Below are positions 7,969 to 19,430 of a DNA stretch of 64,000 nucleotides, in pieces. A program made the position numbers and the translations under genes. The notes beneath the pieces are model-generated. The model saw only the letters and a program-made list of their open reading frames with translations. It was not told the DNA's origin and ran no database searches. Every line of letters begins with the position of its first letter. Position 1 is the stretch's first letter. Source of the stretch: Corynebacterium aurimucosum ATCC 700975. Its GTDB lineage: Bacteria > Actinomycetota > Actinomycetes > Mycobacteriales > Mycobacteriaceae. Where the stretch lies: assembly GCF_000022905.1 (NCBI RefSeq), contig NC_012590.1, positions 2,542,001 through 2,606,000 on the forward strand, read 5' to 3'.

Positions 7969-9261
7969 TTAACGCAGGCGCTGGCCTACAAAGCCGGCGG
8001 CAAGGGTGTTGCCGCTGGACTGATCAATGAGCAAGAAATTGCCCACCGCGCCGCGAGCGGCGTAGTCCTCCACGGGAAGCTCCGCCTGCGTTTGGACGGT
8101 GATGAACGCAATGTCATTGAGCGCCGCGGATTCCGGTGCCTCAACATCCGCCACGCCATCGAGGTCGAGGATGCGCTCCACCGACGCCACGCGGGCCTTG
8201 ACCAATGCTGTGCCATAACGCAGCTTCACCATCTGTCCCGCGCGCAGCTCCTTGTCTGTGAGGACCACGGCGGTGGCGGCGAATTCGCGCACCTCCTCCG
8301 GGCGCTGCGAACCGGCAATGAGATCACCGCGGGCCAAGTCGATGTCATCGGCCAGCCTAAGTACCACGGAATCCCCGGCGCGCGCCGCCTCATCCGAGCC
8401 AAGCGGGCCGTCGGTGGTATCAATCGCGGTGACCGCCGAAGTGTGCCCGCCCGGCAGGGTCACCTCATCACCCACCGCCACGTGCCCGGCCTTCACGCGC
8501 CCGGCATAGCCGCGGTAGTCAGAGGCGTGCTCGCGGATGACGTACTGGATGGGGAAACGCAAGTCCAGGTCGTCGGCGCGGCCGGTGACCACGGGGACGG
8601 TCTCTAGCGTTTCGAGGACCGTCGGCCCCTCGTACCAGTCCATGGTGGTGGAGCGTTCCACCACGTTATCGCCCTTGAGCGCGGAGATCGGGATGGCTAC
8701 CGAATCCGTAATGCTCAAGCGCGCGGCAACCTCGTTGAACTCGGACTCGATATCGCGGAAGACCTGCTCGTCGTAGTCCACCAGGTCGATCTTGTTCACG
8801 CCCAGAATCACGTGGCGCACGCCCAAGAGCGCGGCGACGTTGAGGTGGCGGCGGGTTTGCTCGACGACGCCATTGCGGGCGTCGACAAGCAGCACCACCA
8901 CCTGGGACGTGGACATGCCGGTGACCGTGTTGCGCGTGTACTGCACGTGGCCCGGGGTATCGGCGAGGATGAAGGTGCGCTTATCGGTGGCGAAGTAGCG
9001 GTAGGCCACATCGATGGTGATGCCCTGCTCGCGTTCGGCGCGGAGTCCGTCGACAAGCAGTGAGAGGTCCATGCCATCGAAGCCCCGGTCGGCAGAAGAA
9101 CGCTCCATGGACTCCACCTGGTCCGCCAGCACGGACTTGGTGTCGTAGAGCAGACGGCCCACAAAAGTGGACTTGCCGTCATCGACGGAACCGGCGGTGC
9201 ACAGGCGCAGGGTATCGCGCTGTTTCAGCGCGCCAACATTCGGTGCGAGGGTAGTCGTCAT
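7969..9261 (-). CDS. cysN: Sulfate adenylyltransferase subunit 1 (CysN GTPase)
   Basis: A 430-residue EF-Tu-like GTPase: P-loop GSVDDGKST at 24-32, DTPGH at 101-105, NKID at 156-159, then two beta-barrel domains. It couples GTP hydrolysis to APS synthesis by CysD. It ends without a fused APS kinase (CysC) domain, unlike the CysNC of mycobacteria, so this protein cannot make PAPS. The start codon overlaps the cysD stop by one base (TGATG), indicating translational coupling. It is the last gene of the cysH-cysD-cysN operon. Confidence 0.95.
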   Translation of the reverse strand: MTTTLAPNVGALKQRDTLRLCTAGSVDDGKSTFVGRLLYDTKSVLADQVESMERSSADRGFDGMDLSLLVDGLRAEREQGITIDVAYRYFATDKRTFILADTPGHVQYTRNTVTGMSTSQVVVLLVDARNGVVEQTRRHLNVAALLGVRHVILGVNKIDLVDYDEQVFRDIESEFNEVAARLSITDSVAIPISALKGDNVVERSTTMDWYEGPTVLETLETVPVVTGRADDLDLRFPIQYVIREHASDYRGYAGRVKAGHVAVGDEVTLPGGHTSAVTAIDTTDGPLGSDEAARAGDSVVLRLADDIDLARGDLIAGSQRPEEVREFAATAVVLTDKELRAGQMVKLRYGTALVKARVASVERILDLDGVADVEAPESAALNDIAFITVQTQAELPVEDYAARGAVGNFLLIDQSSGNTLAAGFVGQRLR

Positions 9262-10157
9262 CAGAAGTAGCCTTCCTTCTTGCGGTCCTCCATGGCGGAC
9301 TCGGACAATTTGTCATCGGCGCGGGTGGCACCGCGCTCGGACAGGGTGGAAATGGAGATTTCCGCGAGCACCTCATCGGGCGAGGCAGCGGTGGATTCCA
9401 CGGCACCGGTGCAGGACATATCCCCCACGGTGCGGTATCGCACGGTACGGGTCTCCAGCGGCTCATCCTCGCGCGGGCCGCCCCACTCGCCCGGGGTCAG
9501 CCACATGCCGTTGCGGTTGAACACCTCGCGCTGGTGGGAGTAGTAGATGGAGGGAAGCTGCAGGTTGCGCGCGCCGATGTACTCCCAAATATCGGACTCC
9601 GTCCAGTTGGAGATGGGGAAGACGCGGACGTTTTCGCCGGCCATCTTGCCGCCGTTGTAGAGGTCCCACAGCTCAGGGCGCTGGCGGCGCGGGTCCCAGC
9701 CTCCGAAGGAATCGCGGATGGAGAAGATACGTTCCTTGGCGCGGGCGCGTTCCTCGTCGCGGCGCGCGCCACCCAAGACGGCGTCATAACCGCGCTCGGC
9801 GATTGTCTCCACCAGCGGCACGGACTGCAGCGGGTTGCGGGTGCCATCGGGGCGCTCCTGGAGGTCGCCGCGGTCGATCCAATCCTGGACGTGGGCGACG
9901 TGCAGGCGCGCGCCGGTCTCGGCGACGAGCTGATCGCGGAAGTCGATGACCTCCGGGAAATTGTGGCCGGTATCGACGTGGATGAGCTCGAAGGGCACGG
10001 TGGCCGGTGCAAAGGCGCGGCGGGCGAGCTCGAAGACTACGACGGAGTCCTTGCCGCCGGAAAAGAGCAGGCCTACCTTGTCGAATTGCCCGGCGACTTC
10101 GCGCAGGATGTGGAGGGATTCGTTCTCTAAGTCTTTAAGGTGTGGTGAAAGTGTCAT
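9261..10157 (-). CDS. cysD: Sulfate adenylyltransferase subunit 2 (CysD)
   Basis: A 298-residue PP-loop ATP pyrophosphatase. The SGGKDS motif at 33-38 binds ATP; HVDTGHNFPEV, GGARRDEE and FPISNWTESDIWEYI are characteristic. It adenylates sulfate to APS with CysN. I start at MTLSPHLKD: its ATG overlaps the cysH TAA by one base (TAATG), whereas the longer frame would run into cysH. The C-terminus (EDRKKEGYF) matches the family end. Confidence 0.95.
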   Translation of the reverse strand: MTLSPHLKDLENESLHILREVAGQFDKVGLLFSGGKDSVVVFELARRAFAPATVPFELIHVDTGHNFPEVIDFRDQLVAETGARLHVAHVQDWIDRGDLQERPDGTRNPLQSVPLVETIAERGYDAVLGGARRDEERARAKERIFSIRDSFGGWDPRRQRPELWDLYNGGKMAGENVRVFPISNWTESDIWEYIGARNLQLPSIYYSHQREVFNRNGMWLTPGEWGGPREDEPLETRTVRYRTVGDMSCTGAVESTAASPDEVLAEISISTLSERGATRADDKLSESAMEDRKKEGYF

Positions 10158-10939
10158 TATTCGTGCAACCCGCATTCTGTCTTGCCGTCAGCGAAAACGC
10201 GCCCGGAGCGCGCATCCTCGCCCTCGCCTACCGGGAAGGTCAACGGCGCGCAGCCGATGGAGCGGTAACCCTGAAGGGTGAGGGGGTGGATGATGAGGTC
10301 GTGTTCCTTGATATAAGCGTCGGTGTCATCGAGGTCCCAAGTAATAATCGGGGAAATCTTCAGCCGGCCCGTGCGGTCCAAGCTCAGCGCCGGGGCACTC
10401 GCGCGGTGCTCGGAATCGGCGCGGCGCAGGCCGGTGACCCACCCGACGTACGGGTCCATGGCCATGTTGAGCGGCTCCACCTTGCGCATGCGGTTATAGG
10501 CCGCAACGTCGCGCGCATAGAGGCGCGGGCCATAAATCTTGTCCTGTTCCTCTGGGCTCAGCAGCGGGAGCACGGTCACCAGCGGTAGATCTGCATAGCG
10601 CTTGGCGACGTCCCCCGCCACCTCCAACGTCTCCGGAAAGTGCCAGCCGGTATCGATAAAGAGCAGGTCGGCGTCTAAGTGGGCGCGGTGCGCGAGCTCG
10701 GCCAGCACGGTGTTTTCCATGGACATCGTGACGGCGAGGCGGCCGGGCGCGTGCTCGGCGGCCCATTCGGTGATGGTCTCGGCGGAGGCGTCATAAAGCT
10801 TATCGGCCCACTCCTCGACGAGTTCCTGGTTGCGCTGGGCCACGGCAGGCTCGAGCGGCGCGGTGTCGCGGGTGCCTTCGGGGCTAATGCTGGGATCGCG
10901 GTAGTCGCCACGGTCCAGCAGGTTAATCGGTTCGGTCAT
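10157..10939 (-). CDS. cysH: Sulfonucleotide (APS/PAPS) reductase CysH with altered Fe-S ligands
   Basis: A 260-residue PP-loop reductase: SMENTVLAELA, LLFIDTGWHFPET and the catalytic C-terminal ECGLHE (Cys256) are present. APS reductases also carry a Cys-Cys pair before RMRKVEPL and a CxxC after SIG that hold a 4Fe-4S cluster. Here the first pair reads Tyr148-Asn149 and the second reads Cys230-Ala-Pro-Leu233, so only one of the four ligands survives. I checked both codon stretches on the minus strand. The enzyme probably lacks the cluster, like PAPS reductases and some plant/moss APS reductases. No cysI, cysX or cysC is beside it. It is first in the operon. Confidence 0.9.
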   Translation of the reverse strand: MTEPINLLDRGDYRDPSISPEGTRDTAPLEPAVAQRNQELVEEWADKLYDASAETITEWAAEHAPGRLAVTMSMENTVLAELAHRAHLDADLLFIDTGWHFPETLEVAGDVAKRYADLPLVTVLPLLSPEEQDKIYGPRLYARDVAAYNRMRKVEPLNMAMDPYVGWVTGLRRADSEHRASAPALSLDRTGRLKISPIITWDLDDTDAYIKEHDLIIHPLTLQGYRSIGCAPLTFPVGEGEDARSGRVFADGKTECGLHE

Positions 10940-11061
10940 GACACCTCACATTAAAGGGAGCCGAGCTTGTGTGCAGCCCCACAGTAGGGCGCGGGGGCTG
11001 TGAGCTTGGGTGCTAGGAAGAATAAAAATTAGCCAGAATGAACCGAGCGGACTAGATTTAC

Positions 11062-11076
11062 AGACTAGACAGTCTA
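11062..11076. promoter_or_regulatory. Candidate operator (TAGAC-A-GTCTA dyad) in the cysH / mini-fpr divergent region
   Basis: AGACT-AGAC-AGTCT (11062-11075) and the overlapping TAGAC-A-GTCTA (11066-11076) form a dyad between the divergent starts at 10939 and 11102. The half-sites equal those I recall for the C. glutamicum sulfur regulator McbR (TAGAC-N6-GTCTA), but the spacer is 1 instead of 6, so assignment to McbR is doubtful. Confidence 0.4.
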
Positions 11077-11101
11077 TTTCTACCGAACTGAAGGGGTTCT
11101 C

Positions 11102-11518
11102 ATGCAGCGTGTCGCAATTGTCGGGGACAGCCCCGCCGCGCTCTCCACCGCCGAACGGCTCATCAGGGCCGGGCTGTGCGTGGACCTCTACTGCGAGCGC
11201 CCCGCGCCCTTCGGTTTGCTGCGCCGCTTCGCCGGGCTCTCCGGCGCGGAATCCGCCCCTGCTCCGTGCCCGCAGGGGACAACGCCGCGCCTGCGGCTCA
11301 TCGGCAACGTGCGCGTGGGCTATGGCCCAGACGCGGATATCAACCACTCGGACCTCAACCAGCTCTCCGCCTCCGGCGACCGCCACCTCGTGTTGCTGGA
11401 GCTCATGGCCCGCGGCGTGGCCATCACCACGTGGGAGGGCCTGTGCCAGCCCACCGACGACGTCGAGGACTGGGCCGCCGTGACGGCACAGGCGCAGCGC
11501 GCGCCGGTCTGCTTCTAG
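11102..11518 (+). CDS. Shrunken ferredoxin-NADP reductase (FprA)-like protein
   Basis: A 138-residue ORF with a ribosome site (GAAGGGG). The N-terminus is a dinucleotide-binding motif typical of the FprA/adrenodoxin-reductase family (VAIVGDSPAALSTAERLIRAG, continuing to APFGLLRRFAG), then LRLIGNVRVG. The C-terminal 40 residues (ELMARGVAITTWEGL ... WAAV) resemble the far end of full-length FprA proteins (about 450 residues). The middle 300 or so residues would be missing. The second glycine of GxGxxG is Ser. In C. glutamicum a full fpr2 sits at the head of the sulfate-reduction cluster, which supports an origin by internal deletion. It may be a relic or a small binding protein. Confidence 0.55.
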   Translation: MQRVAIVGDSPAALSTAERLIRAGLCVDLYCERPAPFGLLRRFAGLSGAESAPAPCPQGTTPRLRLIGNVRVGYGPDADINHSDLNQLSASGDRHLVLLELMARGVAITTWEGLCQPTDDVEDWAAVTAQAQRAPVCF

Positions 11519-11537
11519 CGCGCGCGAGCGCGCGGGC

Positions 11538-11630
11538 GCGCGAGCTAAACGCTCGCGCAGCCATAAGGAAGCCTGCTGCCAGTCCTCGCACCACCGCACT
11601 CGCTAGACGCGCGAGCTAGACGCTCGCGCG
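11538..11630. repeat. Two near-identical hairpins in direct repeat
   Basis: GCGCGAGC-TAAAC-GCTCGCGC (11538-11558) and CGCGCGAGC-TAGAC-GCTCGCGCG (11608-11630) are the same stem-loop, repeated 70 bp apart in the 200-bp gap before the ABC exporter operon. They may be tandem terminators for the mini-fpr gene or a short repeat element. Nothing else is visible in this gap apart from the approach to the exporter start. Confidence 0.6.
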
Positions 11631-11718
11631 GGGAAACGGATAAACTTGCGCGGTCAATTCCCTTCAGCGGCACGACGCAGAAACGGCGCGGCCGCCAACA
11701 CGCACGAAACGCTGGCAC

Positions 11719-13437
11719 ATGGAACTCGTTCGCATCCTTTTATCCCGCTCGAAGCCGTATACCGGCTACGTCATCGCGGTGCTGCTCCTCCAGGCGCTAT
11801 CCACCGCGGCAACGCTTTACCTTCCTTCGCTCAACGCGCAGATCATCGACAAGGGTGTTGCCCAAGTAGACATCGACTGCATCTGGCGCACCGGCGGCAT
11901 CATGCTCATCGTGGCCTTCGTACAGGTTCTCGCCGCCATCGCCGCCATCTGGTTCGGCTCCCGCACCGCCATGGGCCTCGGCCGCGACCTGCGCTCCGAA
12001 GTCTTCCGCCGCGTCACCCGCTACTCCGCCGAAGACATGAGCAACTTCGGCACCGCCACCCTCATCACCCGCGGCACCAACGACGTCCAGCAGGTCCAGA
12101 TGGTCTACATGATGATGCTCAACTTCATGGTTGCCGCACCGATTATGTCCATCGGCGGCATCATCATGGCCATCCGCGAAGACGCCGGAATGTCCTGGCT
12201 CGTCGCGGTTTCCGTCATCGTGCTGCTGGCCGCCATCTCCGCCATCATCGTCCGCCTCATGCCGCTCTTCCGCGCCTGGCAGGGCAAGCTCGACGTCATG
12301 AACGGCACCCTGCGCGAGCAAATCGCCGGCATCCGCGTCGTCCGCGCCTTCACCCGCGAGGAACACGAGTCCGAACGCTTCCGCACCGCCAACCGCGACC
12401 TGACCAACCTCTCCCTCAAGGTAGGCCAGCTGTTCATCCTCATGTTCCCCATCATCACCGTCATCCTCAATGTGGCCACGGGCGCGGTTCTGTGGTTCGG
12501 CGGTCACCGTGTGGATGAGGGCCTCGTGGAAGTCGGCTCCCTGACCGCCTTCCTGCAGTACCTGCTGCAGATCCTCGCGGCCGTCATGATGGGCACCTTC
12601 ATGGCGATGATGCTGCCCCGCGCCATCATTTGCGCGCGCCGCATCACTGACGTCCTCGAGCACGATCCCTCCATCGTCGAGCCCGCTAACCCGCTCACCC
12701 CGGAGCGCTCCGAGGGCGTGGTCGAGTTCGACAACGTCTCCTTCCAATACGCCGGTGCGGAAGCGCCCGTGCTTCACGACGTCTCCTTCACCGCCACCCC
12801 CGGCACCACCACCGCGCTTATCGGCGCGACCGGTTCCGGTAAAACCACCGCGCTCTCCCTCATCCCGCGCCTTTACCTTCCGACGAAGGGACGCGTGCTT
12901 CTCGACGGCACCGATATCGCCGATATGGCACGAGGGGACGTCGTCAAGCGTGTGGGCCTCGTGCCCCAGAAGCCCTACCTGTTCAGCGGCACCGTGGCCT
13001 CCAACCTGCGCCTGGGCGCACCGGAGGCTACCGACGAGAAGCTGTGGAACGCGCTGCGCGTGGCCCAAGCGGACTTTGTTGAGGACCTCGACATGCACAT
13101 CTCCCAGGGCGGCACCAACGTCTCCGGTGGGCAGCGCCAGCGCTTGTCCATCGCGCGCATGCTTGTGGCGCGGCCTCTGGTGTACCTCTTTGATGATTCC
13201 TTCTCCGCGCTGGACGTGCTCACGGATGCTGCGGTGCGCTCCGGAATGCGCGAGTACACCGCCGAAGCCACAACCATCATCGTGGCCCAACGCGTGAGCT
13301 CGATTGTGGATGCAGATCAGATTCTGGTCATGGACGCCGGGCGCGTCGTCGCCCGCGGCAGGCACGAGGAACTGCTCGAGTCCTCCGAGACGTACCGCGA
13401 AATTGTGGAATCCCAGAAGACCTCGGAGGTGGCATAA
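11719..13437 (+). CDS. ABC exporter half-transporter, degenerate-site subunit
   Basis: A 572-residue protein: six membrane segments in about the first 320 residues, then an ATPase domain with Walker A GATGSGKTT (about 370), signature VSGGQ (about 468) and Walker B YLFDDS (about 490). The catalytic Glu after Walker B is Asp. The next gene starts at the base after this stop (TAAATG). The pair fits heterodimeric exporters of the TM287/288, LmrCD and BmrCD type, often multidrug exporters. Substrate unknown. Confidence 0.9.
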   Translation: MELVRILLSRSKPYTGYVIAVLLLQALSTAATLYLPSLNAQIIDKGVAQVDIDCIWRTGGIMLIVAFVQVLAAIAAIWFGSRTAMGLGRDLRSEVFRRVTRYSAEDMSNFGTATLITRGTNDVQQVQMVYMMMLNFMVAAPIMSIGGIIMAIREDAGMSWLVAVSVIVLLAAISAIIVRLMPLFRAWQGKLDVMNGTLREQIAGIRVVRAFTREEHESERFRTANRDLTNLSLKVGQLFILMFPIITVILNVATGAVLWFGGHRVDEGLVEVGSLTAFLQYLLQILAAVMMGTFMAMMLPRAIICARRITDVLEHDPSIVEPANPLTPERSEGVVEFDNVSFQYAGAEAPVLHDVSFTATPGTTTALIGATGSGKTTALSLIPRLYLPTKGRVLLDGTDIADMARGDVVKRVGLVPQKPYLFSGTVASNLRLGAPEATDEKLWNALRVAQADFVEDLDMHISQGGTNVSGGQRQRLSIARMLVARPLVYLFDDSFSALDVLTDAAVRSGMREYTAEATTIIVAQRVSSIVDADQILVMDAGRVVARGRHEELLESSETYREIVESQKTSEVA

Positions 13438-15381
13438 ATGACTGAGCAGGACAACGCTACGTTGAGTGAAGACACCACTGCCGAGATCGAGGAGAAGACC
13501 GGCGAGAACGCCCCGCGCAAAGCCAAGAACTTCTGGCCCTCCGCCAAGCGCCTCTTTGGTCTCCTCGCGCCGTTCAAGGCGCAGCTCTGGGCAATTGCGG
13601 CGATGAATATCATCTGCGTGTTCCTCGCCGTGGCCGCGCCGAAGGTCATGGGTATGGCCACCGACGTTATTTTCTCCGGCGTCATCTCCCGCCAGCTGCC
13701 CGCCGGCATGACCAAGGAACAGGCCATCGCGGCTCTGCGCGCGGGCGGGCAGGATAAGTTCGCCGATATGGCCTCAGCCATGGACTTGAACCCCGGCTTC
13801 GGCATTGATTTTTCCAAGCTGGGCACGATTATTGGCATCGTGATTGCGATGTACGTGGTGTCCTCACTCTTCCAGTGGTGGCAGGGATTCTTGCTCAACT
13901 CGCTGGTGATGAAGGTAGTCTTCGACCTACGCGAGAGCATCGAGGCCAAGCTCAACCGTTTGCCACTCAATTACTTCGATACGCAGTCGCGCGGCGATCT
14001 CCTTTCGCGCACCACCAACGACGCCGACAACATCCAGTCCGCCCTGCAGCAGGCCATTTCGCAGCTGTTTTATAACCTGCTCATGGTCATCGGCATCACG
14101 GTCATGATGTTCACCGTGTCCTGGCAGCTGGCCCTCGTCGCGCTGTTGGCGCTGCCGTTGACCGCGGTGGTCATCGCGGTGATTGGCTCGCGCGCGCAGA
14201 AGCAGTTCAAGGCGCAGTGGAAGGCCACCGGTGACCTCAACGGGCAGGTCGAGGAAGCCTTCTCCGGCCACGACCTGGCGACCGTCTTTGGGCGCATCGA
14301 GTCCATGACGGAGGATTTTGATAAGCGCAACGAGGAGCTGTTCCGCTCCGCCTCGCTGGCGCAGTTCCTGGCCGGAATGATGATGCCAATCATGCAGTTC
14401 ATCTCCTACCTGTCCTACGTGGTCATCGCGGTACTCGGTGCGCTCAAGGTGGCGTCCGGCAACCTCACGCTGGGCGGCGCGCAGGCCTTCATCCAGTACT
14501 CGCGCGAATTCAACCAGCCGCTGGGCCAGCTCGGCGGAATGATGCAGCAGGTGCAGTCGGGCGTGGCCTCAGCCGAGCGCGTTTTCGAATTCCTCGACGC
14601 CGAAGAAGAGCCGGCCGAAGAGCCCACCTCCCGTTTGGGTGGGCGCGCGAAAGGGCTCGTGGAATTCACGGACGTCGACTTCTCTTATGACCCCGACAAG
14701 CCGCTCATCCAGGACCTCAGCCTACGCGTGGAGCCGGGCCAGACCGCAGCCATCGTCGGCCCCACGGGCGCTGGCAAGACTACGCTGGTCAACCTCATCA
14801 TGCGCTTCTACGACATCGATTCCGGCACCATCCGCCTCGACGGCGTCGATACCGCGGAGATCTCGCGCCACGAGCTGCGCTCCCAGGTGGGCATGGTGTT
14901 GCAGGATGCCGTGGTCTTTGAGGGCACCATCATGGACAACATCCGCTACGGCCGCCTCGACGCCACCGACGAGGAAGTCATCGCCGCCGCGAAGGCCACC
15001 TACGTGGACCGCTTCGTCCACTCCCTCCCCGATGGCTATGACACCAAGATTGACCAGGATGGCGGCGCGATTTCTGCCGGCGAGCGCCAGCTCATCACCA
15101 TCGCGCGCGCTTTCCTGGCGCAACCGGCGCTGCTCATCCTCGACGAGGCCACCTCGTCCGTGGATACCCGCACCGAGGTGCTCGTTCAGCAGGCCATGAA
15201 TGCGCTGCGCGCGGACCGCACGTCCTTCATCATCGCGCACCGGCTGTCCACGATTCGCGACGCCGACCTCATCATCGTCATGGAAGAAGGCCGCATCGTC
15301 GAACAAGGCACTCACGCTGAGCTTCTCGACGCCCACGGCGCCTACTGGGGCCTCCACCAGTCCCAGTTCCGCGAAGACTAA
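13438..15381 (+). CDS. ABC exporter half-transporter, catalytic subunit
   Basis: A 647-residue partner of the preceding gene. It has an acidic N-terminal extension of about 35 residues, six membrane segments with an enlarged first extracytoplasmic loop (about 75-125), Walker A GPTGAGKTT (about 441), signature-like ISAGE (about 544) and intact Walker B LLILDEATSSVD. The divergent signature here pairs with the Asp-type Walker B of the partner, giving one degenerate and one consensus ATP site, as expected for heterodimers. The stops and starts abut, so the two are co-translated. Confidence 0.92.
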   Translation: MTEQDNATLSEDTTAEIEEKTGENAPRKAKNFWPSAKRLFGLLAPFKAQLWAIAAMNIICVFLAVAAPKVMGMATDVIFSGVISRQLPAGMTKEQAIAALRAGGQDKFADMASAMDLNPGFGIDFSKLGTIIGIVIAMYVVSSLFQWWQGFLLNSLVMKVVFDLRESIEAKLNRLPLNYFDTQSRGDLLSRTTNDADNIQSALQQAISQLFYNLLMVIGITVMMFTVSWQLALVALLALPLTAVVIAVIGSRAQKQFKAQWKATGDLNGQVEEAFSGHDLATVFGRIESMTEDFDKRNEELFRSASLAQFLAGMMMPIMQFISYLSYVVIAVLGALKVASGNLTLGGAQAFIQYSREFNQPLGQLGGMMQQVQSGVASAERVFEFLDAEEEPAEEPTSRLGGRAKGLVEFTDVDFSYDPDKPLIQDLSLRVEPGQTAAIVGPTGAGKTTLVNLIMRFYDIDSGTIRLDGVDTAEISRHELRSQVGMVLQDAVVFEGTIMDNIRYGRLDATDEEVIAAAKATYVDRFVHSLPDGYDTKIDQDGGAISAGERQLITIARAFLAQPALLILDEATSSVDTRTEVLVQQAMNALRADRTSFIIAHRLSTIRDADLIIVMEEGRIVEQGTHAELLDAHGAYWGLHQSQFRED

Positions 15382-15490
15382 GGCGCTGCTGGCTCCTTTC
15401 CTCAAGTCTCTAGCTGAATGCTGACTCACTGATTTCGGGGCTAAGGATTTAAGGTAAGAGGCACACACAGCAGCAATTAAAGGAGCGCGC

Positions 15491-18124
<2,634 letters not shown>

Positions 18125-18193
18125 TGCGACGTCGGCCACACCACCAACGCACGGGGTAGGCGTGCCTGATACCCCACAGGTACGCTCTACCCC

Positions 18194-19411
18194 ATGCAAA
18201 CTGACGTAACCTACGTCCTCGCCTCGGGCGAGACCAACTACACCAACTCGCTGGTGTCCTTCGCATGGATTATGGCGGTGGCGCTGTTGGCACCGTTGGT
18301 ATCCCATGCCCTAGGCAAGAAGATGCCGGCCGTGGCGCTGCTCATTTTCTTCGGCATGCTCATCGGCCCATCGATGTTGGGCCTGGCCCATGAAGACCCC
18401 GGCATCGGAATGCTCAAGGAGCTTGGCGTTGGCGCGCTGTTCCTGCTTGCGGGTTTTGAAATTGACCTCGCCAGCCTGAAGTCGAAGGAAGCCGCGACGG
18501 GGCTGTCCACGTGGCTCATCTGCATGGTGGTGTGTGGCGTCGGCGCGTACTTCCTCATGGATGACATCCCGGGTGCCATCGTCATGGCAATTGCTTTGAC
18601 GTCGACGGCACTGGGCACCATCACGCCGATGCTCAAGCAGGACAAGCTGCTTGGCACGCGGGTGGGCGATTCCGTGGTCATCCACGGCGCCATCGGTGAG
18701 GTTGCGCCGATTACCGCGATGGCGCTCCTTTTGGGAACGCGCTCCACGTGGACCACGATGTTGATTCTTCTAGCCTTCATCGCAATCGCGGTCGCCGTGG
18801 CCATCATGCCCTTTGCCATTACGACGCTCATGCCGTGGTTCAAGGACGCATTCATCTCCGGGGCGGGCTCCACTAACCAAACCATCATGCGCCTCATCAT
18901 TTTGATTCTGGCCATCCTCATGGCGGTCACGGCGGTCTTTGAGCTCGATATCGTGCTGGGTGCCTTCGCGGCGGGTATCATCCTGAACCGCATCGTGCCC
19001 GATGAGTTCCATAAGGGCTTGGAGAACCGCCTCGACGTGGTGTTTTATTCCATGCTCATCCCCGTCTTCTTCGTGGTCTCCGGCATGGCGATTGACTGGA
19101 AAGTCATCGTGAACGAACCCCTCAAGGTCCTCGGCATTCCGCTGCTCATCTTGGTCACCCGCGGCCTGCCGGTGTTCCTGCGAGAGAACATCCACCAAAC
19201 CGGCTCCGACGTCGAAACCACCCGCGAGCGCATCCAGGTGGCTCTTTACGCGGCGACCGGCCTGCCCATCATCGTGGCGGTGATGACGCTGGCCGTGGAT
19301 TCCGGCATCGTCGATTCTGAGATCGCCTCGATCTTCATCGCCGGCGGCGCGCTCACCGTTGCAATCTTCCCGTTCCTCTCCGGCCTCGTGCGCGAAAAGG
19401 CAGAGGAATAA
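18194..19411 (+). CDS. Cation:proton antiporter (CPA2/KefB-NapA type)
   Basis: A 405-residue protein with about 12 membrane segments. Family traits include GMLIGPSMLGL near the N-terminus, ALTSTALGTITPML (unwound helix region), and AFAAGIILNR. No cytoplasmic nucleotide-binding (TrkA-N) domain is attached. It should exchange Na+ or K+ for protons across the membrane. TACGCT lies 7 bases before the ATG, compatible with a leaderless transcript. It is followed within 20 bases by the DUF1707 gene. Confidence 0.85.
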   Translation: MQTDVTYVLASGETNYTNSLVSFAWIMAVALLAPLVSHALGKKMPAVALLIFFGMLIGPSMLGLAHEDPGIGMLKELGVGALFLLAGFEIDLASLKSKEAATGLSTWLICMVVCGVGAYFLMDDIPGAIVMAIALTSTALGTITPMLKQDKLLGTRVGDSVVIHGAIGEVAPITAMALLLGTRSTWTTMLILLAFIAIAVAVAIMPFAITTLMPWFKDAFISGAGSTNQTIMRLIILILAILMAVTAVFELDIVLGAFAAGIILNRIVPDEFHKGLENRLDVVFYSMLIPVFFVVSGMAIDWKVIVNEPLKVLGIPLLILVTRGLPVFLRENIHQTGSDVETTRERIQVALYAATGLPIIVAVMTLAVDSGIVDSEIASIFIAGGALTVAIFPFLSGLVREKAEE

Positions 19412-19417
19412 GGCTGT

Positions 19418-19423
19418 TAAAAT
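19418..19423 (+). promoter_or_regulatory. -10 box for a probable leaderless transcript
   Basis: TAAAAT ends 7 bases before the GTG at 19431, and no Shine-Dalgarno sequence is present, which is the usual geometry of actinobacterial leaderless genes. Confidence 0.5.
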
Positions 19424-19430
19424 AGCTAAT

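Noticed and set aside
10940..11010. Riboswitch or attenuator before cysH
   Set aside because: Only a 7-bp CAGCCCC/GGGGCTG pair is visible, too little for a known class.
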